NCBI GenBank assembly: GCA_044375625.1
Contig: JBILMH010000005.1
Span: 1-60,855, forward strand
DNA from: CAISOG01 sp044375625
Lineage (GTDB): Bacteria > Pseudomonadota > Alphaproteobacteria > CAISOG01
DNA length: 60,855 nucleotides
Direction of reading: 5' to 3'
Shown in pieces: positions 1-7,103 of this stretch (position 1 is its first letter; every line of letters begins with the position of its first letter). Made by a program: the position numbers and the translations under genes. Below the pieces are notes generated by a model. It worked only from the letters and a program-made list of their open reading frames with translations. It was not told where the DNA came from and made no database searches.

Positions 1-1
1 T

Positions 2-91
2 ATTTTCTGGGGTGGTCTAATACTTATTGGGGCAATTTTTGTAATCGGCGGGATTGCTGGTTGGTTAAAAGAAGGATGGCAACACCTTTAA
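2..91 (+). CDS. 3' end of a small membrane protein gene (partial)
   Basis: An open frame is already running at the left edge and ends with TAA at 89-91. The 29 visible residues are one hydrophobic stretch (IFWGGLILIGAIFVIGGIAG) followed by the short polar tail WLKEGWQHL, which looks like a C-terminal transmembrane helix. No family can be named from so little, and the start lies outside the window. Confidence 0.45.
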   Translation: MFWGGLILIGAIFVIGGIAGWLKEGWQHL

Positions 92-125
92 CTCTAAAAT
101 TGGCTAGACAGGTATATAGGCCCCA

Positions 126-147
126 TTTTTAAAGTGGAATGACTATA
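126..147. mobile_element. remnant end of the hairpin MITE-like repeat
   Basis: TTTTTAAAGTGGAATGACTA followed by TA matches the right terminal repeat of the full elements at 14804-14982 and 43547-43694. No left end or interior is recognisable upstream, so this is a terminal fragment or a decayed copy. It lies just beyond the stop codon of the convergent oxygenase gene. Confidence 0.6.
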
Positions 148-151
148 AAAC

Positions 152-976
152 TTACATCGCCCGAAAGGTGACCACCAATACGTCACGATAGGCGGGCAGG
201 GTGGGGTCGATGGGCGTGACGGGGGTAACGCCATGCATCACCCGTCGATCCTCCACCAGGGCAGCATCGAATGGTTGGGTCAGGGTGAAACTGCCCAACA
301 GGGGTGGTTTGGCTGAAGCCGATGACGGGGCAGGTGATAGGTCACCCCCCTGGCCTGCCTGCTGATCGGGGATGGTGTGCACCTGGGTGGTGCCGCTGGC
401 GATATTGACGCGGTTGATCATCAGCACCAAGACGTGATCCACCCCATCACGATGCACCCCTTCGGGCGTGGGTTTGCCCAGCATTTCCGCCGCCGCCTCA
501 ATCCGAAACTGATGCACCTCCACATGCCAATTGGGCACCGCGGGGTCAATCCCGCCGAACAGCTGGTGGCAGAAGGTCAGGATGGTGGTCAGGCTTTGCC
601 CGCCACCAATTTCAGGCAGAATCGGTTCAAACCACCGCTCAATCCCGCCGTTCAGGCTGTTGTAGTCGGTGCTTTGATAGTGCGGCTGATCGGGTTGCCG
701 CTGCACAGCCGGCTGCCCCGCTGCCCCGTCAGTCGCCCGATAAACCGCATGACGGCGTTTGCGATAGCGTCCCTGATCCGCCATGTAGCGATCGGGGTGC
801 AGGCTGTTCCAACTGTCGGCAAAATCCGCCCAATCGCTCAGCGACCCTGCCGCCTGCAACAGCGGCAACATCTGGTTGGCGGACACAAAGGCAAAGCCAG
901 CGCGCAGGAAGTCCTCCAGATTAAAGGATGCGGGCGCCAGGCTTGCGGAGTGGGCGGGCGCGGCGGCGGCTGTCAT
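152..976 (-). CDS. 2-oxoglutarate/Fe(II)-dependent dioxygenase family protein (BsmA/IDO-like)
   Basis: The 274-residue protein carries the signature of the 2OG-Fe(II) oxygenase family that includes BsmA and the free L-isoleucine dioxygenase: PEGVHRDGVDHV with the iron-binding pair His175-x-Asp177, the following RVNIASGTTQV strand, a distal His248 in VMHGV, and Arg264 in the final strand as probable 2-oxoglutarate ligand. Such enzymes hydroxylate free amino acids or related small molecules; the substrate here is unknown. I chose the ATG at 976 because GGGGGAT lies just upstream; a TTG at 982 is also possible. It lies 12 bases downstream of purH on the same strand and may be co-transcribed. An Ala-rich N-terminus and a Pro/Ser/Ala-rich loop near residues 205-225 look like insertions. 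The family is fairly sure, the reaction is not. Confidence 0.8.
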   Translation of the reverse strand: MTAAAAPAHSASLAPASFNLEDFLRAGFAFVSANQMLPLLQAAGSLSDWADFADSWNSLHPDRYMADQGRYRKRRHAVYRATDGAAGQPAVQRQPDQPHYQSTDYNSLNGGIERWFEPILPEIGGGQSLTTILTFCHQLFGGIDPAVPNWHVEVHQFRIEAAAEMLGKPTPEGVHRDGVDHVLVLMINRVNIASGTTQVHTIPDQQAGQGGDLSPAPSSASAKPPLLGSFTLTQPFDAALVEDRRVMHGVTPVTPIDPTLPAYRDVLVVTFRAM

Positions 977-988
977 AGCCAATCCCCC

Positions 989-2572
989 CTAATGCCGAAA
1001 ATGGCGGACGGCGGTCAGCACCATCGGGATGCCAGCCTGATCGGCGGCGGCGACCACCTCCGCATCGCGCATGCTGCCCCCCGGTTGGATACAGGCGGCA
1101 ATCCCCGCCGCCAATGCCTTCTCCAGCCCATCGGCAAAGGGGAAAAACGCGTCGGAGGCGATGACGGCACCGGCGGGATCGGTTTGCTGCCGCGCTTTTT
1201 GCAGGGCGAATTCCACCGCATCCACCCGACTCATCTGCCCCGCGCCAATGCCAATGGTGGCCAAATCGCGGCTAAGGACGATGGCGTTGGATTTCACATG
1301 CTTGGCCACGGTAAAGGCAAAGCGCATCTCCGCCAGCTGCCCCGCCGTCGGTTGCGCGGCGGTTGGCACCGTCACATCCTGATACAGGCCGACATCCTGC
1401 CCCTGCGTCAAAAAGCCGCCCTGTAGGGTTTTGACCTCTGGGCTGGCCAGCTGCGACTGATAACGCTGCACCTGCAACACCCGCAGGTTTTTCTTAGCCT
1501 GCAACAGTTGCAACGCGGATGCGCTATAGCTGGGCGCCAACACCACCTCAGCGAACAGGGCGGCAATTTGCGCCGCCACCTCCTCCCCCACCTCAACATT
1601 GCAGGCGATAATGCCACCAAAGGCACTGATGGGGTCACAGGCCAGGGCTTTGTGCCAGGCGGCCAGCGCGGTTTCGCCCAGGGCGACGCCGCAGGGGTTG
1701 GCGTGTTTGATAATCGCCACCGCTGCCCCAGCTTCTGCCCCAGCCCCAGCCCCAAAGCTGCCATCGAATTCCTGCACCAGTTGCCAGGCGGCGTCGCTGT
1801 CGGCCAAGTTGTTATAGCTCAACGCCTTACCCTGCAGCTGTTTGGCATTGACCACCCCGCCGATGCCGCCTACCGTGGCGTACAGCGCGGCGGCCTGATG
1901 CGGATTTTCGCCATAGCGCAGGCTGGCCAGCTTGCTGCCCGCAATCACCATGGGGGCGGCCAAGGGTTCCGCCACCTGCCCCTGCCCCGCCACCTGTTCC
2001 GAAAGCCAACGCGCGATCAGGGCGTCATAGGCCGCCGTCACCGCAAAGGCCTTGGCGGCCAGCTGTTGCCGCATCGGCGCGCTGATAACCCCGCCATGCG
2101 CCGCCGCATCCTCCGCCACCCGATCAAAATCCTGCGGATCGGTTACAATCGCCACATGGGCATGGTTTTTGGCCGCCCCACGGATCAGGGCGACGCCGCC
2201 AATATCGATTTTCTCAATACATTCGGCCACGCTGCCCCCCGCCAGCAGGGTTTCGGCAAAGGGGTACAGCGTCACCACCACCAGGTCGAGGGGGGGGATG
2301 TCATGCTGCGCCAACTGATCCATGTCGGCCGCCACCTCACGCCGCGCCAGAATGCCACCGTGGATAGCGGGGTGCAGGGTTTTGACCCGCCCGCCCAAAA
2401 TTTCAGGAAAGTTGATCAGCGATTCGACCGCCTCCACCGGCAAGGCCGCCTGTTGCAAAAATTGGTGGGTGCCGCCGCTGGCAAAAATCCTGCTGCCCGC
2501 CGCGGCCTGGCACAGGCGGCTTAGAAAGTGGTCAAGACCTGTTTTGGTGTAAACGGAGGCAAGGATGTTCAT
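989..2572 (-). CDS. purH: bifunctional AICAR formyltransferase / IMP cyclohydrolase PurH
   Basis: PurH catalyses the last two steps of de novo purine synthesis in the cytosol: formyl transfer to AICAR, then ring closure to IMP. The 527-residue length is normal. The N-terminal MGS-like cyclohydrolase domain begins ILASVYTKTGL and contains GGRVKTLHPAIHGGIL. The C-terminal transformylase domain holds the catalytic IIKHANPCGVA segment, with Lys and His of the KHANPCG motif, and ends RHFRH. It starts at ATG 2572 and is the first gene of a likely two-gene unit with the oxygenase downstream. Alanine-rich stretches around GAGAGAEAGAA are unusual but do not touch the catalytic motifs. purF lies 38 kb away. 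Confidence 0.97.
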   Translation of the reverse strand: MNILASVYTKTGLDHFLSRLCQAAAGSRIFASGGTHQFLQQAALPVEAVESLINFPEILGGRVKTLHPAIHGGILARREVAADMDQLAQHDIPPLDLVVVTLYPFAETLLAGGSVAECIEKIDIGGVALIRGAAKNHAHVAIVTDPQDFDRVAEDAAAHGGVISAPMRQQLAAKAFAVTAAYDALIARWLSEQVAGQGQVAEPLAAPMVIAGSKLASLRYGENPHQAAALYATVGGIGGVVNAKQLQGKALSYNNLADSDAAWQLVQEFDGSFGAGAGAEAGAAVAIIKHANPCGVALGETALAAWHKALACDPISAFGGIIACNVEVGEEVAAQIAALFAEVVLAPSYSASALQLLQAKKNLRVLQVQRYQSQLASPEVKTLQGGFLTQGQDVGLYQDVTVPTAAQPTAGQLAEMRFAFTVAKHVKSNAIVLSRDLATIGIGAGQMSRVDAVEFALQKARQQTDPAGAVIASDAFFPFADGLEKALAAGIAACIQPGGSMRDAEVVAAADQAGIPMVLTAVRHFRH

Positions 2573-2721
2573 GGAATCGTGCAGCTCTATTTAGGGGTGG
2601 TTGGTTGGTGGTGGTTGACCATCATTAGGCCTTCACTGATAGGCCTATTTGCCCGCTTTGTCACGCGGCCATCAGGCTTTTTGGAATAATGAAAAAAGAC
2701 ATAGACCATATCAATTTTTTG

Positions 2722-2750
2722 TTGACATTAAACCAATTTGGTTGCATATT
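2722..2750 (+). promoter_or_regulatory. probable sigma-70 promoter with a palindrome in the spacer
   Basis: TTGACA at 2722-2727 is followed by a 17-base spacer and CATATT at 2745-2750. The spacer contains the imperfect palindrome AACCAATTTGGTT (2731-2743), a candidate operator. It points to the secreted-protein gene at 2837, leaving about an 80-base leader. A similar arrangement occurs at 30681. Confidence 0.55.
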
Positions 2751-2836
2751 CAATTTCTGTTAATGATTTGCCCTAAGTTTTTGTGCGAATGGCAAGGAAT
2801 TGATGAAACAATATTTTGATTGAAAAGGATCATGTT

Positions 2837-3220
2837 ATGCAAAAAAAACTTGCTGTGTCTGCTTTGGCTGCTTTGCCTGTAATTGCTGCGGTTGCTTTCG
2901 GCAACCCTGCTAACGCTTCAGCCGCTGAGCAGACCAAACCTGCCGCGACCAAACCCACTCCAGAACAGTGCGCCCTAATCTTGAAAATGAAGCCCAAGCA
3001 AGTATTAAATTTGGCTCGTCAGATCGATCAGCGGGCTGCGTTTGGTAAACTCTTGAGCCCAGATGCTATACAACAGTGCCCCGTAACAGTGTCTTATCAA
3101 GAACTCAGGGGGGCGATAGATAGCGCTCAACAAAATCAATCTTTGGTTGGACTTACTTATGGTCTTGCTCTTGGTGCTGCTGGTGTTCTCGCTCTCACTC
3201 GTCACGGACGGGGACGGTAA
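2837..3220 (+). CDS. small exported protein of unknown function
   Basis: The 127-residue product starts MQKKLAVSALAALPVIAAVA and reaches a plausible signal-peptidase site near ANASA, so it should be exported. The mature part is about 100 residues, Gln/Lys/Thr-rich at first, with two cysteines (EQCALI, IQQCPV) that could form a disulphide. A hydrophobic stretch near the end (LTYGLALGAAGVLALT) then RHGRGR could anchor it in the membrane. The ATG at 2837 is preferred over an upstream TTG at 2816 because AAAAGGA lies 8 bases ahead of it and the signal peptide then begins correctly. I recognise no family. It has its own promoter at 2722. Confidence 0.7.
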   Translation: MQKKLAVSALAALPVIAAVAFGNPANASAAEQTKPAATKPTPEQCALILKMKPKQVLNLARQIDQRAAFGKLLSPDAIQQCPVTVSYQELRGAIDSAQQNQSLVGLTYGLALGAAGVLALTRHGRGR

Positions 3221-3355
3221 CGCCCCACTCCCCCTACGACCCCATTCCCGCCAGCCCCGAACATTTCGCTTGGCTAAGGGCAAAGTTTCTGGTAGAAGCG
3301 GCCAAATTGGCTCGTCCTATCAAACAACCCTTTACGCTAAAAAAGAGATTTTTCC

Positions 3356-3778
3356 ATGGCTGTTGAACAAACCCTATCCCTGATCAAACCCGATGCCACC
3401 CGCCGCAACCTGGTTGGCGCCATTTGCCAAGTGTTTGAGGCAGCCGACCTGCGGATTGTGGCGCAAAAACGCCTGCACCTGACCCTGGAACAGGCCAAGG
3501 CCTTTTATGCCGTGCATGCCAGCCGCCCATTCTACAACGATTTGTGCAGCTATATGGCCAGTGGCCCCATCGTGGCGATGGTGTTGCAGGGTGAGGGGGC
3601 GATTGCCAAAAACCGCGACGTGATGGGCGCCACCAACCCCGCCAATGCGGCTGAGGGTACCATTCGCAAACTGTTTGCCGAATCGATTGAGGCCAACAGC
3701 GTGCACGGTTCCGACGCGCCCGAAACGGCGGCGCAGGAAATCAGCTATTTCTTCAGCGGGTTGGAATTGGTTGGCTAA
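3356..3778 (+). CDS. ndk: nucleoside diphosphate kinase
   Basis: Ndk transfers the gamma-phosphate of ATP to nucleoside diphosphates and so balances NTP and dNTP pools. The 140-residue protein has the normal length and begins AVEQTLSLIKPDATRRN. The phosphohistidine is His117 in NSVHGSDAPETA, and the nucleotide-binding GATNPANAAEGTIR segment is intact. It lies in tandem with the small secreted-protein gene but 135 bases away, so probably has its own promoter. A perfect 12-base palindrome, GCGGTTAACCGC, follows the stop codon directly (3779-3790). Confidence 0.97.
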   Translation: MAVEQTLSLIKPDATRRNLVGAICQVFEAADLRIVAQKRLHLTLEQAKAFYAVHASRPFYNDLCSYMASGPIVAMVLQGEGAIAKNRDVMGATNPANAAEGTIRKLFAESIEANSVHGSDAPETAAQEISYFFSGLELVG

Positions 3779-3790
3779 GCGGTTAACCGC
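3779..3790. other. perfect 12-bp palindrome directly after ndk
   Basis: GCGGTTAACCGC begins on the base after the ndk stop codon. There is no loop and no T-run, so it is a weak terminator at best. It could equally be a protein-binding site for the following gene, whose start is 126 bases further on. Confidence 0.35.
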
Positions 3791-3915
3791 AAAGCCCTTG
3801 TGAATCGCATCGGCTTTTGGGCATGATAACGCGGCACGCTGTCAACAAAAACGGGGCAATCCTTTTTGGCAATCAGGGTGCTATCGCCTGATTCAAAAAC
3901 GCAACCCGCGATGGC

Positions 3916-5451
3916 ATGACGCAACATTCTTCCACCACCAAATCCTTGACTGTTGAACGGCCACCGTCGCATTTACAGGCTGGGCAGCCCTTTGCCGTGG
4001 TGGTGTTGGGTTCCAGCTCCATCACCGCTGAGGCGTTTTATTTCTGGCCCAGCCTGCCCCTGGTCGGCCTGTACCGCCAGCCTGGGGATGAGGCGCCGTT
4101 GACCAGCCCGTTGCAGCTGAAGCAATCCTGCCGTTTCCTTAGCCAGCCGGGGCAGCCTGCCCGCCTCGACCCCATTTCCCTCCATCGCGCCTTCGACATC
4201 CTGCTGCCCTATATTCAGGCCGCCAGCGCCAGCGGGGTTCAACGCTTTTTCGGCGTGGCGACTGAGGCGTTTCGGCGCGCCGACCCCGCCATGGTTGACA
4301 GTTTTTTGCAATCCATTTACCACCGCAGCCATGAAAAACTGGCCATCACCCTGATTTCTGGCGCTGAGGAGGCGGAGTTGGCGGCGGCGGCGGCCAGCTG
4401 GCAATTGGGGGAATCGGCGGCCAACGGCCTGGTGCTGGATTTCGGCTCCGCCAGCCTGGATCTGGCCTGGATGCAGCGGGGCAAGGTGTTGGCGGCTGAC
4501 AGCCTGCCGCTGGGGCCCCTATGCAACGATCATGCTGGCCGCGCGGTGCAGGAATTGTTGATCAGTCGGCTGGGGCGGCAACTGAATGGCCAAACCCTGA
4601 TCCTGCGGGGTGGGCTGATGACCCGCACGGGGCTGATGGCGCTGCGTGAGGCGCATTACCCCCTGGATCGGATTGATGGCTTTGCGGTCAGCACCTCGGC
4701 GTTGTTGCCGATTTTGGCGCGTTGGATGCACCAGGATTTTACCAAATCCCGTGAGCTGGCGGTGCGCTTTAACCTGGCCGCGGGGCAACAACCCTATTTC
4801 GCCTATGCGTTGCAGGTTTTGCACGGCCTGCTCAGCGCGACCAACCCCTCCAACATTATTTTTACCCAGGCTGGATTGCATGAAGGCTTGGCCTATGGGC
4901 TGTTCCCATCCGATTGGCGGGGGCAGGATCGGATGTTGGATTGGTGCCAACAGCTGGCCGCCCCATGGACAACGGCCAGCAGCCAGGCCTATCTGCAAGA
5001 GCTTGAAAAACAAGTGTTGTTGCAACAGCCGATGCAAACCCATTGGCATCGCCGCCTGTTAAAGGCCTTATGCTGGCTAACCCTGGTGCAACAGGCGGTG
5101 GCGGCGGGGCAGACCACATCCCCCCTGCCGCTGTTGACCAACGCGACGATCCCGGAACTTAGCCCGCGGGAACGGGTATTCCTGCTTATCGCGCTGATTT
5201 TTTATGAGCATTTGCAGGAGGTGCATCGGGGCAAGTTGGAGGCGTTTGCTAAGCTTATGCCGCATGAGGATATCGCCCGCGCCCAAAATCTGGGCTTCCT
5301 GCTGCGGGAAATTGCTGAGCTGTTGCTGACCATGCCCGCGCCCTATGGCTGGGGGCATAGCGCCCCGCCCACCGCTGACCTGCCACCCATCGCCGCTAGC
5401 ATCTTGGGCGACGCCGCCGACCCCGCCGACCCTGCCGACCCCACTGCCTAA
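3916..5451 (+). CDS. degenerate Ppx/GppA-family (exopolyphosphatase/pppGpp phosphatase-like) protein
   Basis: The 511-residue protein follows the Ppx/GppA plan: phosphate-1 loop VVVLGSSSITAEAFYF, then FFGVATEAFRRADPA, ISGAEEAELA, phosphate-2 loop LVLDFGSASLDLAW, a helical C-terminal HD-like half beginning around residue 300, and the QAGLHEGLAYGLF motif. Ppx enzymes shorten polyphosphate and GppA hydrolyses pppGpp; both act in the stringent and phosphate responses. The first loop has Val/Leu where the family's Asp (D-x-G-S-N) is expected, and the second has GSAS instead of GGGS, so activity is doubtful. The tail is a short Ala-Asp-Pro repeat. Start ATG 3916. Confidence 0.75.
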   Translation: MTQHSSTTKSLTVERPPSHLQAGQPFAVVVLGSSSITAEAFYFWPSLPLVGLYRQPGDEAPLTSPLQLKQSCRFLSQPGQPARLDPISLHRAFDILLPYIQAASASGVQRFFGVATEAFRRADPAMVDSFLQSIYHRSHEKLAITLISGAEEAELAAAAASWQLGESAANGLVLDFGSASLDLAWMQRGKVLAADSLPLGPLCNDHAGRAVQELLISRLGRQLNGQTLILRGGLMTRTGLMALREAHYPLDRIDGFAVSTSALLPILARWMHQDFTKSRELAVRFNLAAGQQPYFAYALQVLHGLLSATNPSNIIFTQAGLHEGLAYGLFPSDWRGQDRMLDWCQQLAAPWTTASSQAYLQELEKQVLLQQPMQTHWHRRLLKALCWLTLVQQAVAAGQTTSPLPLLTNATIPELSPRERVFLLIALIFYEHLQEVHRGKLEAFAKLMPHEDIARAQNLGFLLREIAELLLTMPAPYGWGHSAPPTADLPPIAASILGDAADPADPADPTA

Positions 5452-5484
5452 ACGCCGCCCCCGTCATCACGCCGCAAGAAAAAA

Positions 5485-5566
5485 ACAGCTTTTAAGCTGT
5501 AATTCGTCAATTTACTTACAGCTTTTATTCTGTTAGAATGAATTTAATAAACAGACTATAGGCTGT
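5485..5566 (+). promoter_or_regulatory. promoter with three palindromic operators for the mobile mystery A/B pair
   Basis: Three similar inverted repeats precede the start codon: ACAGCT-TTTA-AGCTGT (5485-5500, perfect), ACAGCTTTTATTCTGT (5518-5533) and ACAGACTATAGGCTGT (5551-5566). A possible promoter TTTACT (5511) with a 17-base spacer and TAGAAT (5534-5539) overlaps the middle one. The HTH protein encoded directly downstream is the obvious candidate repressor, as in autoregulated toxin-antitoxin operons. The last repeat ends 3 bases before the ATG. Confidence 0.6.
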
Positions 5567-5569
5567 AAA

Positions 5570-6019
5570 ATGTTCGGCAAATTCACCCAGCTGCAACGGC
5601 AAACGCTCGATCGGCACTTGGCCAACCTGCGCGATTGTGATCGCCCCACAGGCGGTTGGATCGTGGCTATCCGCAAATCTCTGGGCATGAGTGTGCGCCA
5701 AATGGCTAAGCGCATGGGGATAACCCAACAATCCGCCGCGCGTTTAGAAGCCAATGAGGTGGAGGAGGCCATCACCCTAAAGTCGCTGCGTAGGGTCGCC
5801 GAAGCCTTGAATTGCCGCCTGGTCTACGCGCTGGTGCCAGAGGGGGGTAACCTGCAACACCTTCTCGAACAACAGGCACTAATTAAGGCCAAAGACATCG
5901 TGGCAGCGGTGGATCACACCATGCAGCTTGAGGCGCAGGGCGTTGGCAATCTTCACCAAAAGATTCAAGAGATTGCGGAAGAACTGGCCAAAAACCCCAA
6001 CACCAAGCTGTGGGATTAA
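5570..6019 (+). CDS. mobile mystery protein A (HTH regulator/antitoxin-like)
   Basis: The 149-residue protein contains an XRE-type helix-turn-helix around residues 30-85: WIVAIRKSLGMSVRQMAKRM, then GITQQSAARLEANE, then an Arg-rich segment. A C-terminal helix carries AEELAKNPNTKLWD. This matches the family called mobile mystery protein A, nearly always followed by a Fic-domain partner, as here, three bases downstream. The pair is thought to be mobile and toxin-antitoxin-like, with A the DNA-binding and neutralising partner; that is family knowledge, not visible here. Three palindromes sharing ACAG..CTGT arms lie immediately upstream, suggesting autorepression. Confidence 0.85.
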   Translation: MFGKFTQLQRQTLDRHLANLRDCDRPTGGWIVAIRKSLGMSVRQMAKRMGITQQSAARLEANEVEEAITLKSLRRVAEALNCRLVYALVPEGGNLQHLLEQQALIKAKDIVAAVDHTMQLEAQGVGNLHQKIQEIAEELAKNPNTKLWD

Positions 6020-6022
6020 ACC

Positions 6023-6613
6023 GTGCAATACCACTATATCGCAGGCCAAACGCCGCTGGATGAGGAGGAAAAGCGCGCCCTGATCCCTAGCCTTATCACC
6101 CGTGAAGATCTCAATGCGTTCGAACAAGAAAATATCCTGGAAGCCCGCCAGTGGGCGATGCAGCAAGCCACGCTCAGCAAACTGGATGTGTTCACAGAAA
6201 AGTTCCTGCTCAACCTCCACAAACGCATGTTTGGCCATGTGTGGAAATGGGCAGGCACTTTTCGCAAGACCAATAAGAATATCGGCGTGGATCGCCTGTG
6301 CATCATCACCGAACTGCACCAGCTGCTTGGTGATGCCTTATATTGGTCAGATCACAAAACCTATCCGATCAGCGATTTGGCCGTGATTTTCCATCATCGC
6401 CTGGTAAAGATTCACCTGTTCCCCAATGGTAATGGCCGTCATGCACGCATGTGCGCCGATGTTATTGTGGCCAAGTTCAATGGCGAGAAACTCAGCTGGG
6501 GCGGCAATTTAGACCTCACCAGGCCAGACGACCTGCGCACCCGCTATATTGCTGCCCTGCGCGATGCAGATGCTGGCCATTACCAACCGTTGCTGGCATT
6601 TGCGCGGTCATAG
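6023..6613 (+). CDS. mobile mystery protein B (Fic/DOC domain)
   Basis: The 196-residue protein carries the Fic active site IHLFPNGNGRHAR, with catalytic His131 and the GNGR loop at 136-139, and the family's N-terminal segment PLDEEEKRALIPSLITREDL. Fic enzymes usually attach AMP to a target hydroxyl. It starts at GTG 6023, three bases after mobile mystery A, so the two are translationally linked. In type II-like pairs of this sort B would be the toxin. All Fic-core residues I can check are present, so it should be active. No transposase or integrase accompanies the pair. Confidence 0.88.
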   Translation: MQYHYIAGQTPLDEEEKRALIPSLITREDLNAFEQENILEARQWAMQQATLSKLDVFTEKFLLNLHKRMFGHVWKWAGTFRKTNKNIGVDRLCIITELHQLLGDALYWSDHKTYPISDLAVIFHHRLVKIHLFPNGNGRHARMCADVIVAKFNGEKLSWGGNLDLTRPDDLRTRYIAALRDADAGHYQPLLAFARS

Positions 6614-6758
6614 CGATACTTATTCCTCTTGCCCCATAAAGAAGCGGCCAGATTTGAACACCACGCCAGGCCAGCAAAGCTATCCTTTGCGCTGGACACA
6701 AATTGTTGCTAAGGTGACAACATAATGGGTATGGTTTTTGCCGTTGGATGCCATTAAA

Positions 6759-6897
6759 GGAAGCGTGGCCGAGTGGTTTAAGGCGGCAAGTCTTGACAAA
6801 AGTCCAGGAGGACTTTTGGGAATCGAGCGGAGCGAGAGACCCCCAGAGGGGGCGCGTAGCCAGTAGGCGGAGCGTCAAAACTGCCGAGGGGGCTGGG
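6759..6897 (+). pseudogene. tRNA-Ser relic interrupted in the anticodon loop
   Basis: Bases 6759-6796 repeat the 5' half of the intact tRNA-Ser(UGA) at 6947 almost exactly: acceptor strand GGAAGCG, D-arm, anticodon stem and anticodon TGA. An 81-base insert (6797-6877) follows immediately after the anticodon, after which AAACTGCCGAGGGGG resumes the 3' anticodon strand and variable arm. Sequence then diverges, so the T-arm and 3' acceptor strand are missing. The insert starts with a perfect hairpin, CAAAAGTCC-AGGA-GGACTTTTG (6797-6818), and contains a second, CCCCC-AGA-GGGGG. It cannot make a normal tRNA. It may be a tandem-duplication relic hit by a small repeat, or a tRNA-derived small RNA. 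Confidence 0.7.
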
Positions 6898-6946
6898 GGG
6901 ATGTTGGTGTAGGTGATGGTTGATGTCGAAAGGCGAATGATATTAA

Positions 6947-7036
6947 GGAAGCGTGGCCGAGTGGTTTAAGGCTGCAGTCTTGAAAACTGCCGAGGGGGCA
7001 ACTCCTCCGTGAGTTCGAATCTCACCGCTTCCTCCA
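6947..7036 (+). tRNA. tRNA-Ser (anticodon UGA)
   Basis: The cloverleaf is complete: acceptor GGAAGCG paired with CGCTTCC, D-arm GGCCGAGTGGTTTAAGGC, anticodon stem-loop GCAGTCTTGAAAACTGC with TGA, a long type II variable arm, T-arm GTGAGTTCGAATCTCAC, and an encoded CCA at 7034-7036. Base 73 is T, whereas tRNA-Ser normally carries G there. pgk starts 68 bases downstream. Confidence 0.95.
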
Positions 7037-7103
7037 TTCCCGCAACCTGGTCATGCCATCAGCGTTAACAACAAGAAATGACATTTTTTAAGGAGTATGG
7101 GTT

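Noticed and set aside
377..2524. Long plus-strand ORFs opposite the oxygenase and purH genes
   Set aside because: They are antisense shadows in GC-rich coding DNA; the minus-strand frames carry clear enzyme motifs.
6797..6877. Group I intron in the tRNA-Ser relic
   Set aside because: At 81 bases it is far too short, and the tRNA's 3' half is missing, so splicing could not give a tRNA.
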